A stretch of 64,000 nucleotides of DNA, from positions 62,001 through 126,000 of the forward strand of contig PABH01000057.1 in NCBI GenBank assembly GCA_002702705.1. Direction: 5' to 3'. Every line of letters begins with the position of its first letter. Within the stretch, counting starts at the first letter, position 1. Origin of the DNA: Anaerolineaceae bacterium (lineage in GTDB: Bacteria; Chloroflexota; Anaerolineae; Anaerolineales; Anaerolineaceae). Below, piece after piece: positions 27,278-35,355 of the stretch. The notes under the pieces are model-generated. The model was not told the DNA's origin, searched no databases, and worked only from the letters and a program-made list of their open reading frames with translations. A program made the translations under genes and the position numbers.

Positions 27278-27906
27278 TCACTGCATCTCCCCCCAACCTA
27301 CCCCATTACGAAACATTATCCATTTTGGTTGAAGATATGAAAAACATGACAGAAGACCCTCTGGCGGATGCGGGTACAAATGTTGTGATCAGCCGAGGAA
27401 ATCCAAACGCAAAGATTTTAATCATCGGTGAAGCGCCCGGTCCCCAAGAAAACATTCAAGGGGTTCCGTTTGTGGGACGCGCCGGACAAATGTTGGAAAA
27501 GATCTTACAATCTGTCAAGTTGGATTCCGAAAATGATGTATATATCTCTAATTCTGTTTTTCGGATGCCCCCCGGTGAACCCGGCAAAACGTTCCGAAAG
27601 CCAACGGACAACGAAATCGAATATTACCGTCCATATGTTTTTGAAATCATCCGTCTGATTGATCCTTGGATCATGCTGCTCACTGGTAATGTTGCCTGTT
27701 ATTCAATCCTGAATAAAGTGGGCATCACCAAACTTCGTGGTCAATGGACCCAAACAGAAAGCCGTTGGATCATGCCGATTTTCCATCCTTCTTATTTACT
27801 GCGAAACCCATCAAAAAATCCCGGTGCTCCGAAAGCATTAATGTGGGATGATATTCGCGGAGTCCGTCGAAAATATGATCAATTGTTAGAGAATTCCGCC
27901 CGATAA
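27274..27906 (+). CDS. Family-4-like uracil-DNA glycosylase lacking Fe-S cysteines
   Basis: This 210-residue protein excises uracil from DNA if it follows its superfamily. Motif A is [20 protein letters not shown] (52-71) and motif B is HPSYLLR (171-177). Family-4 enzymes carry four cysteines for a [4Fe-4S] cluster. Here the only Cys is at 142: the usual N-terminal CxxC region has none, and the KCRPPGN-type motif reads VFRMPPGE (95-102). Key active-site elements remain, so activity without the cluster is plausible. The ATG overlaps the VF530 stop. It could be a distinct Fe-S-free subgroup rather than a degenerate copy. Confidence 0.85.
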   Translation: MITASPPNLPHYETLSILVEDMKNMTEDPLADAGTNVVISRGNPNAKILIIGEAPGPQENIQGVPFVGRAGQMLEKILQSVKLDSENDVYISNSVFRMPPGEPGKTFRKPTDNEIEYYRPYVFEIIRLIDPWIMLLTGNVACYSILNKVGITKLRGQWTQTESRWIMPIFHPSYLLRNPSKNPGAPKALMWDDIRGVRRKYDQLLENSAR

Positions 27907-27956
27907 ATTAATTAGTCACATAAAAAAAGCCTTCAAAATAAAGACCTTTTTGGGGT

Positions 27957-28481
27957 TCACTTTATGTCCATCTTTTTAAATTTCTCAACCTTTGGACGAA
28001 TCACCATTTGACAGTAACCAGCCCATGGATTCTTTTTATAATATTGTTGGTGGTATTCTTCTGCCTTATAAAAATGATCCAATGGCACTACCTGAGTGAC
28101 AACAGGTTTTTTCCACACATCTGATTGATTAACCTCATGAATAACTTCTTCTGCAGTTGTTTTTTGTTCCTCATTATGGGTTAAGATGATGGACCGATAT
28201 TGCGTTCCCACATCCGCTCCCTGGCGGTTTAATGTCGTTGGATCATGAAACTGAAAGAAAATTTCCAGCAGTTTTCGGTAACTTGTTTTTTCAGGGTCAA
28301 ACCGAACCTGAATCACTTCGGCGTGACCAGTTGTTCCACCACACACCAATTCATAACTAGGATTTTTTACCGAACCGCCCGCATATCCTACCTCAACCGA
28401 TAGGACACCGCTTACATCTTCAAAAATCGGTTCCAAACACCAAAAACATCCTCCCCCAAAGGTTGCTAATTCTGCAGCCAT
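27957..28481 (-). CDS. msrA: Peptide methionine-(S)-S-oxide reductase
   Basis: MsrA repairs oxidised methionine in proteins. The catalytic GGGCFWCLEPIF is at residues 9-20, with the active Cys in GCFW. The family motifs GYAGGSVKNPSY and GHAEVIQVRFDP follow. Length 174 matches single-domain MsrA. AGGAGG precedes the ATG. It is transcribed opposite the UDG gene and shows no msrB partner nearby. Confidence 0.95.
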   Translation of the reverse strand: MAAELATFGGGCFWCLEPIFEDVSGVLSVEVGYAGGSVKNPSYELVCGGTTGHAEVIQVRFDPEKTSYRKLLEIFFQFHDPTTLNRQGADVGTQYRSIILTHNEEQKTTAEEVIHEVNQSDVWKKPVVTQVVPLDHFYKAEEYHQQYYKKNPWAGYCQMVIRPKVEKFKKMDIK

Positions 28482-28578
28482 ACAATCCTCCTACAAATAA
28501 TTCTTATCTAAAGTATAGGGGGTTTCAGTAAGCTTTTCCTTCTGTTGTAAAACATTATTCTTCACCCACCTATAAAAA

Positions 28579-28613
28579 AACCCCCACAGCACATTAACTT
28601 GGGTGTGGGGGTT
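28579..28613 (-). terminator. Terminator of the serC-serA operon
   Basis: AACCCCCAC (28579-28587) pairs with GTGGGGGTT (28605-28613). On the reverse strand it is followed by a T-run. It lies 31 bases after the serA stop. Confidence 0.85.
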
Positions 28614-28643
28614 CGTTTATCAATAACAAATAAATTGGTTATA

Positions 28644-29567
28644 TTATTTGTTTACCTGGAAAGTCGTATCACCATCGTTTATAAAAGCAACAATTTGCCG
28701 AATAGCTGCTACACCAGCGTTTAAATTAGCTTCCGCTGTTTGTGCACCCATCTTTTTTGGTGTAAAAAAGCAGCGTCCGGGGAATTTTTCTTCCAATTCA
28801 GCCGCATTATCTGGTTTAATATCCGAAAGATAAGAAAAATCAGGGCGCTCTTCCATTACTTTCATGAGGTCTGTTTCATTGACCACTTCTTTACGAGCAG
28901 TGTTAACCAATATTGCTGGCGATAACATGCTGCTCAATAAAGAGTAATTAACGGATTGTTTTGTTTGTTCATTAGCCGGAATATGCAGTGAAACATAATT
29001 ACTGTTTCTATACAATTCTTCTACGCTGTCCACACAAACAACACCATCTGCTTCAATGGTTTCACGAGGAATGAAGGGATCATAGGCAAAGATTTCCATT
29101 CCAAACCCACGGGCAAGATCTGCTACGCGTTTTCCAACATTTCCATAAGCATGGATACCGAGCTTTTTATCTTTTAATTCGCTGCCCGCTTTACCATTAA
29201 AACCATTTCTAGCATTAAAAATCATCATGCCAATCGCTAATTCAGCAACCGCATTGGAGTTTTGGCCTGGGGTATTCATAACAACTACATTATGTGCTGT
29301 CGCTGCTTCCAAATCCACATTATCATAACCAGCACCAGCGCGAACAACGATTTTTAAATGTTTTGCAGCATCCAATACCGCCGCATCCACTTTATCGCTG
29401 CGCACAATCATTGCGTCTGCTTCTTCAACCACAGTTAATAAATCAGCTTGATTGGTATATTTTTCTAACATCATTACAATAAACCCTGCCTGGTCTGCGA
29501 TTTTTTTGATCTGATCCACAGCAGCCGGGGCAAATGGTTTTTCAGTTGCAACCAAAACTTTCGTCAT
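28644..29567 (-). CDS. serA: D-3-phosphoglycerate dehydrogenase, short form
   Basis: SerA oxidises 3-phosphoglycerate to 3-phosphohydroxypyruvate, the first step of serine synthesis. The D-2-hydroxyacid dehydrogenase fold is clear: RAGAGYDNVDLEAA, the nucleotide-binding GIHAYGNVGKRVADLARG (G-x-G-x-x-G varied to AYGNVG), and the C-terminal catalytic region with ILVNTARKEVVNE. At 307 residues it lacks ACT and ASB domains, the short type III form, so serine feedback through ACT is not expected. The canonical catalytic His near the C-terminus is not obvious (FTPKKMGAQTAEA), which leaves some doubt about exact substrate. It is 21 bases downstream of serC. Confidence 0.85.
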   Translation of the reverse strand: MTKVLVATEKPFAPAAVDQIKKIADQAGFIVMMLEKYTNQADLLTVVEEADAMIVRSDKVDAAVLDAAKHLKIVVRAGAGYDNVDLEAATAHNVVVMNTPGQNSNAVAELAIGMMIFNARNGFNGKAGSELKDKKLGIHAYGNVGKRVADLARGFGMEIFAYDPFIPRETIEADGVVCVDSVEELYRNSNYVSLHIPANEQTKQSVNYSLLSSMLSPAILVNTARKEVVNETDLMKVMEERPDFSYLSDIKPDNAAELEEKFPGRCFFTPKKMGAQTAEANLNAGVAAIRQIVAFINDGDTTFQVNK

Positions 29568-29588
29568 GACAATTTTCCTTTCAACAGA

Positions 29589-30659
29589 CTAATGTTTTGC
29601 TTCAAATGCCTGCATACAAGCTGTGAGGGCTTTTACACTTTCAATCGGCATGGCATTATACAGAGAAGCACGGAAACCACCGACAGAACGATGACCTTTA
29701 ATGGAGACCATTCCCTGTTCGGTTGCAAATTTTAAGAAATCACCCTCTAATTCTTTATATCCTTCTGCCATTACAAAAGGTATATTCATGATAGAACGAT
29801 CCATTTCATTCATAATGGTCGGAGCAAACATTTTATTACGTTCAATTTCATCGTATAGAACTTTTGCTTTTTCGATATTGATTTTTTCGATTGCTTCAAC
29901 CCCACCCAATTGTTTTAACCATTTTAAAGTTTGTAAAGCAGCATAAATGACGACAACCGGAGGTGTATTAAAAGCAGATTCTTTTTTAATATGGGTGCGA
30001 TAATCAACCATTGTTGGCAGCTGACGATCAACTTTGCCTAAAATATCTTCTTTAATGATCACAAAGGTCATTCCGGCTGGTGCTAGGTTTTTCTGCGCTC
30101 CACCATAAATTAATGCATATTTTGAAATATCAACGGGCCGGCTGAAAATATCCGAGGACATATCCGCTACTAAAGGAACCCCCACTTCCAAATCCTCTTT
30201 GATCTGGGTACCAAAAATCGTGTTATTGGATGTGATATGAAAATAATCTACATCTTGCGGCACAGTATAGTCCCGCGGAATGTAGTTATATAATTTATCT
30301 TCTGAGGAGGCAACAATTTCAACTTCTCCAAAAATCTTGGCTTCTTTGGCAGCTTTTTTTGCCCAATCGCCTGTAACAAGATAAGCAGCCTTGGTTTGAA
30401 GTAAATTGTAAGGAACCGTGAAGAATTGGGTGCTGGCTCCACCACCCACAAAGATTACCTGATAGCCTTCAGGAATAGACAAAATTTCTTTGAATAAGCT
30501 GGCTGTTTCTCTGTTGATCGCTTCATATTCTTTTGATCGATGAGACATTTCCAAAATCGAAAGACCAATACCATCCAAATCTTTCACAGCAGCGGCTGTC
30601 TGGTCAATTGTGTATTGAGGAAGAATGGATGGCCCTGCACTAAAATTATACTTTTTCAT
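29589..30659 (-). CDS. serC: Phosphoserine aminotransferase
   Basis: SerC converts 3-phosphohydroxypyruvate and glutamate to phosphoserine. The start [13 protein letters not shown] is typical, the PLP Lys lies in [17 protein letters not shown] (about 193-209), and the C-terminus has [18 protein letters not shown]. Length 356 is normal. It leads the serC-serA operon behind a good promoter, with AAGGATG before the ATG. serB is not in the window. Confidence 0.95.
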   Translation of the reverse strand: MKKYNFSAGPSILPQYTIDQTAAAVKDLDGIGLSILEMSHRSKEYEAINRETASLFKEILSIPEGYQVIFVGGGASTQFFTVPYNLLQTKAAYLVTGDWAKKAAKEAKIFGEVEIVASSEDKLYNYIPRDYTVPQDVDYFHITSNNTIFGTQIKEDLEVGVPLVADMSSDIFSRPVDISKYALIYGGAQKNLAPAGMTFVIIKEDILGKVDRQLPTMVDYRTHIKKESAFNTPPVVVIYAALQTLKWLKQLGGVEAIEKINIEKAKVLYDEIERNKMFAPTIMNEMDRSIMNIPFVMAEGYKELEGDFLKFATEQGMVSIKGHRSVGGFRASLYNAMPIESVKALTACMQAFEAKH

Positions 30660-30704
30660 ATTTACATCCTTATCTGGGTTATTTAGGTTTTAATTCACTG
30701 GAAA

Positions 30705-30733
30705 ATTGTATCTGAATTATAAATTAATGCCAA
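30705..30733 (-). promoter_or_regulatory. Promoter of the serC-serA operon
   Basis: Reverse strand: TTGGCA (30728-30733), 17-nt spacer, TACAAT (30705-30710). Leader about 39 nt. Confidence 0.65.
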
Positions 30734-30817
30734 TTGAAATTCATTTGACGAAAAGCATCAATTTTAAGTGTAGTTGTACTTAACAAACAGCAACTGAATT
30801 TAAAACGTTCAGAAAAA

Positions 30818-31300
30818 TTACTGTTGTTCTCTTCCATCCGGCATAATCGCACCGGAAAGAGATTTGGCTCTTAAGATTAAATGATCTGGTGCGTTCGATC
30901 CACTTAAATCCGCACCTGTTAAATTCGCATTTGAAAGATCAACACCACCTAAGTTTGCATCAATTAAATTGGCATTTGTTAAATTTGCTTCACTCATATC
31001 AGCTTCTGAGAGGTCAGCTTCCCTTAAATCACAGCCAATTAGAATGGCACCTCGCAAATTCGTTCTTTTTAATATAGCACCCACCAGGTTTGCATTAGAT
31101 AAATCACATCCACCAAAATTGGCTTCACTTAATTGGGCACCACGAAAATCAACTTCTTTTAAATTAGCATGATACAAGGTTGCTTTCCGTAAATCGACCC
31201 CTCTTAAATCAACCCCCTCTAAATCAATATAACTTAACCATAAGGGTTTCGGTTGATTTAATAACATATAAATTTCATAACGGGTGAATTCTGTCATCAA
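30818..31300 (-). CDS. Pentapeptide-repeat protein
   Basis: The 160-residue protein is almost entirely A(D/N)LxX pentapeptides after a short N-terminal helix (about 1-25), for example CDLREADLSEADMSEANLTN. About 20 repeats form a right-handed quadrilateral beta-helix. Some family members mimic DNA and protect gyrase (Qnr-like), but most have unknown roles. No signal peptide or membrane segment is present. It is isolated between the serC promoter and a divergent envelope operon. Confidence 0.88.
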   Translation of the reverse strand: MMTEFTRYEIYMLLNQPKPLWLSYIDLEGVDLRGVDLRKATLYHANLKEVDFRGAQLSEANFGGCDLSNANLVGAILKRTNLRGAILIGCDLREADLSEADMSEANLTNANLIDANLGGVDLSNANLTGADLSGSNAPDHLILRAKSLSGAIMPDGREQQ

Positions 31301-31433
31301 TTACCTCATTTAAAGATAGATAACGTAATTTTCACATAAAAAAGCATTATTAACTTAGTCAATAATACCATTTGATTATATAATAACAATTAATTCATGT
31401 AAGCGATTATTCTTATACTACTTGGGGCTTTTC

Positions 31434-33449
31434 TTGAAAGGTATTAAGTACTACTTCATTCCGGTACTCATTATTTTTATTTCGTCTTTATTCCTCAAAA
31501 CTACCAACATAGCAGCGCAACAAGGCAACGATGATAATAATGGTCGATATAAAATAATAGAAAATACTTTCACACAATATACTTGGCAAATGGTCAGGAG
31601 AACAGATGGGAAGGTATTGTGTACTGTTTTAATTAACCACGAAGGTTTTCCAAACCAGATGGAAACACTTGCTGCATGTCAAGAATCCATCAATTTTTAC
31701 TATCCCACCAATACTCCCTACCCCACTCCTTCTGGCACAGTGCAAGTAACCTCTACCCCATATCCTATCGCTACTCCATTTACTTATTCAACATTCTACG
31801 ATGAAACCTACTGGGTTTTTATTTCAGAAGAAGAAACTACACAAGTTACCAAGTTAAAAATCCCGGATATTATCTTGAATATCTATCCACCAGCTTTACC
31901 TGTCAATGCGCCTTACGTATTAATTAAAGCTGTAGAACCCTTTTCAGAATATAAAATCAGCCGGATTGCTGGCACAGTCAATGGAGATCCCTTTGAATGT
32001 CTGTCGGATCAATGTATCGTTCCCCTCATCCAGGACTCAGAGTTATCATTTTGGGCAGAAAGCACTTTTGGTGACCAAACAGAACCCGTTTATGCAGTTG
32101 CCAGGATTTGGATCAGCAATGATTACTACAACGTTCGTATCACCAATCTTGAACAATACACAACCTTCTCCGATTCATGTCAAGAGATTTGGGGTGATAC
32201 AGCCCAGGGTGAATCTCCCAACTGGGTATTTTTACCGGATTCGCCTTTAGCCTTACACACTGAACACAATTTGCATTATCTGGCAGGAAAATTAATTCTC
32301 CATCGTTTTGTTGATGGATCAGCTTGCCCCTCGGGAGGCTTGTTTACAAATGGTGCCCCCACAGGCTGTGGTCTGGTTATAGCGCATGACGCCATGGTTG
32401 AATGGCAAAATCGTTTTGACCCAAACATTTGGGCTGCCGGCAAAGAAACAGGCATTGCACCAATTTTAATCAAAAGCCTGATGGAATTAGAAACTCAATT
32501 TTGGCCTGAAAACGCCAAATACACCTATGAAGAATTTGGTTTTACGCAAATTAATGAATTAGGCGCCGATGTGGCTTTACGCTGGAATGATGATCTTAAG
32601 AATCAAATTTGCTCCACTCTTTTATTTGATTGTGATCCTTCCTTTGCCAATATGAATAGTTTTGAACAAGCCATGTTACGAGGAGCGTTGATCAAATCCA
32701 TTGATGTCTATTGTCCAAGTTGTGAAAACATGATGAATTTAGGTATTGCGGAACAAAGTATTCCCATCACAGCCCAGATCATAAATTCCAACTGCAGACA
32801 GACAAGTTATATTATGGACAACCTTGAACAGAAAGCAAATATGGACGATATGTGGAAATTCACATTCTTGTCCTATCACGCCGGATATCAATGCCTTGAG
32901 GACAGCTTAAAAGTCGTCCTCAAAAAAGGAGAAAAACCGGACTGGGAACATGTTTCCGCAAATCTTGTCTGTCCGGATGCTCGGAGCTATGTGGATGATT
33001 TATGGAGGCTAGTTAATGACTTCCAACCTTATCTAGAACCACAACCTACCTTGGCTCCTTTTCAATTAACACCGACTGGGCAAAGTGACTTGGTTTATAT
33101 TCCACCTACGATCACACCGACTGTAACGAGTACACCAAAAAATTACTTAACCGATGGGGTATTACATATTTTTGTGTATATCGATTTTAATAAAAACAAA
33201 GTAATGGATTCAGACGAGTTAGTCAACAATGCTACAATGATCGCGACCTTTGCAAATGGCATTCAAACCGAAAATAAAATAATCAATGGTGAAGTTATCA
33301 TTCCTTTTGATCGCCAATTCATCAATTCTGACGTGGAATTAACGATTAAGGAAATATATCAACAGACATCCGTTAAAATCCCAGCAAATGGTGAACTATT
33401 TGATATACTACGCATTGAACCGCCAGTTATTCCAAATTTCTTACCTTAA
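31434..33449 (+). CDS. Secreted lytic-transglycosylase-like protein with a calcium-loop C-terminus
   Basis: The frame is open from a TTG at 31422. The TTG at 31434 has GGGG at a better spacing, so it is preferred, giving 671 residues; both are uncertain. An N-terminal hydrophobic segment (YFIPVLIIFISSLFL) is a signal or anchor. Two Pro/Thr-rich linkers (about 95-120 and 540-575) flank a central domain. Residues about 330-500 show the SLT/lysozyme-like pattern: KSLMELETQFWPE with the putative catalytic Glu, EFGFTQIN, and LSYHAGYQ in place of AYNAG. The C-terminal YIDFNKNKVMDSDEL is an Ca-binding loop motif of SdrD/EF-hand-like type. Several Cys suggest disulfides. A gene of the same operon follows 18 bases later. 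Confidence 0.72.
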   Translation: MKGIKYYFIPVLIIFISSLFLKTTNIAAQQGNDDNNGRYKIIENTFTQYTWQMVRRTDGKVLCTVLINHEGFPNQMETLAACQESINFYYPTNTPYPTPSGTVQVTSTPYPIATPFTYSTFYDETYWVFISEEETTQVTKLKIPDIILNIYPPALPVNAPYVLIKAVEPFSEYKISRIAGTVNGDPFECLSDQCIVPLIQDSELSFWAESTFGDQTEPVYAVARIWISNDYYNVRITNLEQYTTFSDSCQEIWGDTAQGESPNWVFLPDSPLALHTEHNLHYLAGKLILHRFVDGSACPSGGLFTNGAPTGCGLVIAHDAMVEWQNRFDPNIWAAGKETGIAPILIKSLMELETQFWPENAKYTYEEFGFTQINELGADVALRWNDDLKNQICSTLLFDCDPSFANMNSFEQAMLRGALIKSIDVYCPSCENMMNLGIAEQSIPITAQIINSNCRQTSYIMDNLEQKANMDDMWKFTFLSYHAGYQCLEDSLKVVLKKGEKPDWEHVSANLVCPDARSYVDDLWRLVNDFQPYLEPQPTLAPFQLTPTGQSDLVYIPPTITPTVTSTPKNYLTDGVLHIFVYIDFNKNKVMDSDELVNNATMIATFANGIQTENKIINGEVIIPFDRQFINSDVELTIKEIYQQTSVKIPANGELFDILRIEPPVIPNFLP

Positions 33450-33467
33450 GACAGGAAGTAAACGAGT

Positions 33468-35192
33468 ATGGAAAATCAAAATCCCGAACCCAATAAAAAT
33501 GAAGAAGAATATGATGATCTTGACTCGATGCGTTCTAAAATGAGTGATCGTGAAGATGCACCGAATGCAGAGGAAGAAAATGGTGGTTTGATTAAAAACA
33601 TTGGAAAAATTTTCACCAGAAAATTGCCACCGGTTGAAAGCAAGGAAGTCAACGGTGATCGTCTCCCCGATTCAGAAGATGAAGAACCAAACCGGAAAGC
33701 GCCATTCTTAGAAACAAATGAAACCAAAACACTTCCGGAATTAGATAACGAAGATAGTTTTAACCTTGAACCGGATGATAAAAAATCAGAAAAAAATCCA
33801 ACTTCTAGTTTGATTGACTTTTTCAAAGACAAATCGGCTGAAGATAAAATCAACGCTGAATTTGATCCAACAGGATTTAGTCAATCTCCTACCATACCAA
33901 GAAATGCTTTCCAGTCTGATCCATTAGAAGAAACTCCGGTGAATGATTCTGTGGACCCATCCAAGACTAAACCGCTGCCGGATATAAATAATGAAGATTT
34001 TATGGAAAAAGTTACCGCTTCTTTAAGAGATGATATCGATGAATTAGGTGATTTTGACGATATACCAAAACCAAAAGAAATATTTTTAATGGATGATTTA
34101 ATGGTAAAGGATATCGAAAATGAAATTGACCATGCAAACGAAGCCTCTAACCCATTTGAAAGTTATGATGAAAACGAAAGTGATGATGACTTTATTTCCC
34201 GTTTAGAGGAAATGTTCCCCGAACAAGAAACACAAAACACCACCCGTACAAAACCATTATCACTAGAAGATGAATACACCGAGTTTTTTGATGATGAAAA
34301 TTCCCTGTCTCGTGAAAAATGGGAACAAGTATTTAAAGCTACCGAAGAGACAACAACTTCTGCTCCTGACAAACAACAATTATTAAATGCAGGCAGCCCA
34401 ATCAATAAAGAAACGCCTACCTTTGAAGATATGATGTCAGCGGAAGATCAGTTAAACAACCTTGATCTTAGTGAATTACCAATTGATGAAATAACAAGTG
34501 AACCAGCAAACAAAATAGAAGAGGAAGAAAATTTAAATACACTTCGACAATCGTTTATTGAAGAGTTTGAACAATCCCCGTGGACTACGGAAAATGAAGA
34601 CACAGAAGAAAATAAATCTTGGTTTGCTAAAAAATGGATGGGGTTTAAAAATTGGATTCAAACTCTTTCAACTGCTGAAAAAATATTGATGTTTTTATCC
34701 GTAATCATCAGCATAACGGTTTTGGTTGCGATTTCTATGGTTGCTTTTGAATGGAACCTAAATCGTGATCGTAACGCCACCCCACCCGAAACGCTGGAAG
34801 TGATGAGTGATATGGAAATTTATCCCACTGGGTTACAGTTACCTGGCGGTTGGTTCTTTTTCTTAAAACAAGGGCAAATTCAACAAAGTGGTTCAATTGG
34901 CAAATGGGAACCGGAAGGGGCTGAGTGGTTAGCGGGAACCACTATTCGGCGAGTGGTGGCCATTCCTTGGTCAAAACAAGCAGAAGCAGTGGTACTCTCT
35001 TTGGAAAATGGAGATGAAATACGGCTTTTCCTCAACAATAATGAGGTTAATTCATTTTATGTTGAGGAGATAAAAACTGTTGAATATGATAACGTGCGCG
35101 ATACAATGATTGATACCCAACCCTCATTAGCAGTAATCCTTTATCGTGATGATAAAGCAGACCGGCTTGTCATTATCGCTCGGCCAAAATAA
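33468..35192 (+). CDS. Single-pass protein: acidic cytoplasmic region plus a sortase-like outer domain without catalytic residues
   Basis: The 574-residue protein has no signal peptide. Residues 1-385 are highly acidic and probably disordered, with three similar short motifs: ETKTLPELDNED (85-96), KTKPLPDINNED (166-177) and RTKPLSLEDEY (260-270). A basic stretch (KKWMGFKNW) precedes one membrane helix (about 405-427), placing the C-terminus outside. Residues 455-574 match the strand order of a sortase (GAEWLAGT, LENGDEIRLFL, YVEEIKTVEY, ADRLVIIARP). The expected His site reads VAIPW, and the TLxTC Cys site reads AVILYR. The final Arg is kept. A regulatory or binding role is inferred. Co-transcribed with the transglycosylase-like gene. 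Confidence 0.7.
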   Translation: MENQNPEPNKNEEEYDDLDSMRSKMSDREDAPNAEEENGGLIKNIGKIFTRKLPPVESKEVNGDRLPDSEDEEPNRKAPFLETNETKTLPELDNEDSFNLEPDDKKSEKNPTSSLIDFFKDKSAEDKINAEFDPTGFSQSPTIPRNAFQSDPLEETPVNDSVDPSKTKPLPDINNEDFMEKVTASLRDDIDELGDFDDIPKPKEIFLMDDLMVKDIENEIDHANEASNPFESYDENESDDDFISRLEEMFPEQETQNTTRTKPLSLEDEYTEFFDDENSLSREKWEQVFKATEETTTSAPDKQQLLNAGSPINKETPTFEDMMSAEDQLNNLDLSELPIDEITSEPANKIEEEENLNTLRQSFIEEFEQSPWTTENEDTEENKSWFAKKWMGFKNWIQTLSTAEKILMFLSVIISITVLVAISMVAFEWNLNRDRNATPPETLEVMSDMEIYPTGLQLPGGWFFFLKQGQIQQSGSIGKWEPEGAEWLAGTTIRRVVAIPWSKQAEAVVLSLENGDEIRLFLNNNEVNSFYVEEIKTVEYDNVRDTMIDTQPSLAVILYRDDKADRLVIIARPK

Positions 35193-35229
35193 CACGACCT
35201 GTCATTTTATAAATTGCTTAACTACACAC

Positions 35230-35323
35230 AAACCAAGGGAAATGCATCCGGGAAATAATCACAAGAAGATTCCCGTTAAATGACATTCAACATTGGTTTT
35301 AAAATAATAGACAGAATTATAAT
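35230..35323 (+). promoter_or_regulatory. Nested hairpin and -10 upstream of glmS
   Basis: Three nested arms are visible: AAACCAA (35230-35236)/TTGGTTT (35293-35299), AATG (35241-35244)/CATT (35284-35287), and CGGGAA (35249-35254)/TTCCCG (35270-35275). A TATAAT at 35318-35323 lies just downstream and is the best -10 for glmS. The structure could terminate the upstream operon or regulate glmS. The glmS ribozyme core is not present. Confidence 0.45.
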
Positions 35324-35355
35324 AAATCATATTAACGATCATAAGGAGCACCTGC

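Noticed and set aside
30818-31300. CRISPR-like DNA periodicity
   Set aside because: The short 15-base periodicity comes from pentapeptide repeats in a coding gene; there are no spacers.
35193-35355. glmS ribozyme
   Set aside because: The catalytic core sequence is absent; only nested arms of unknown role are seen.
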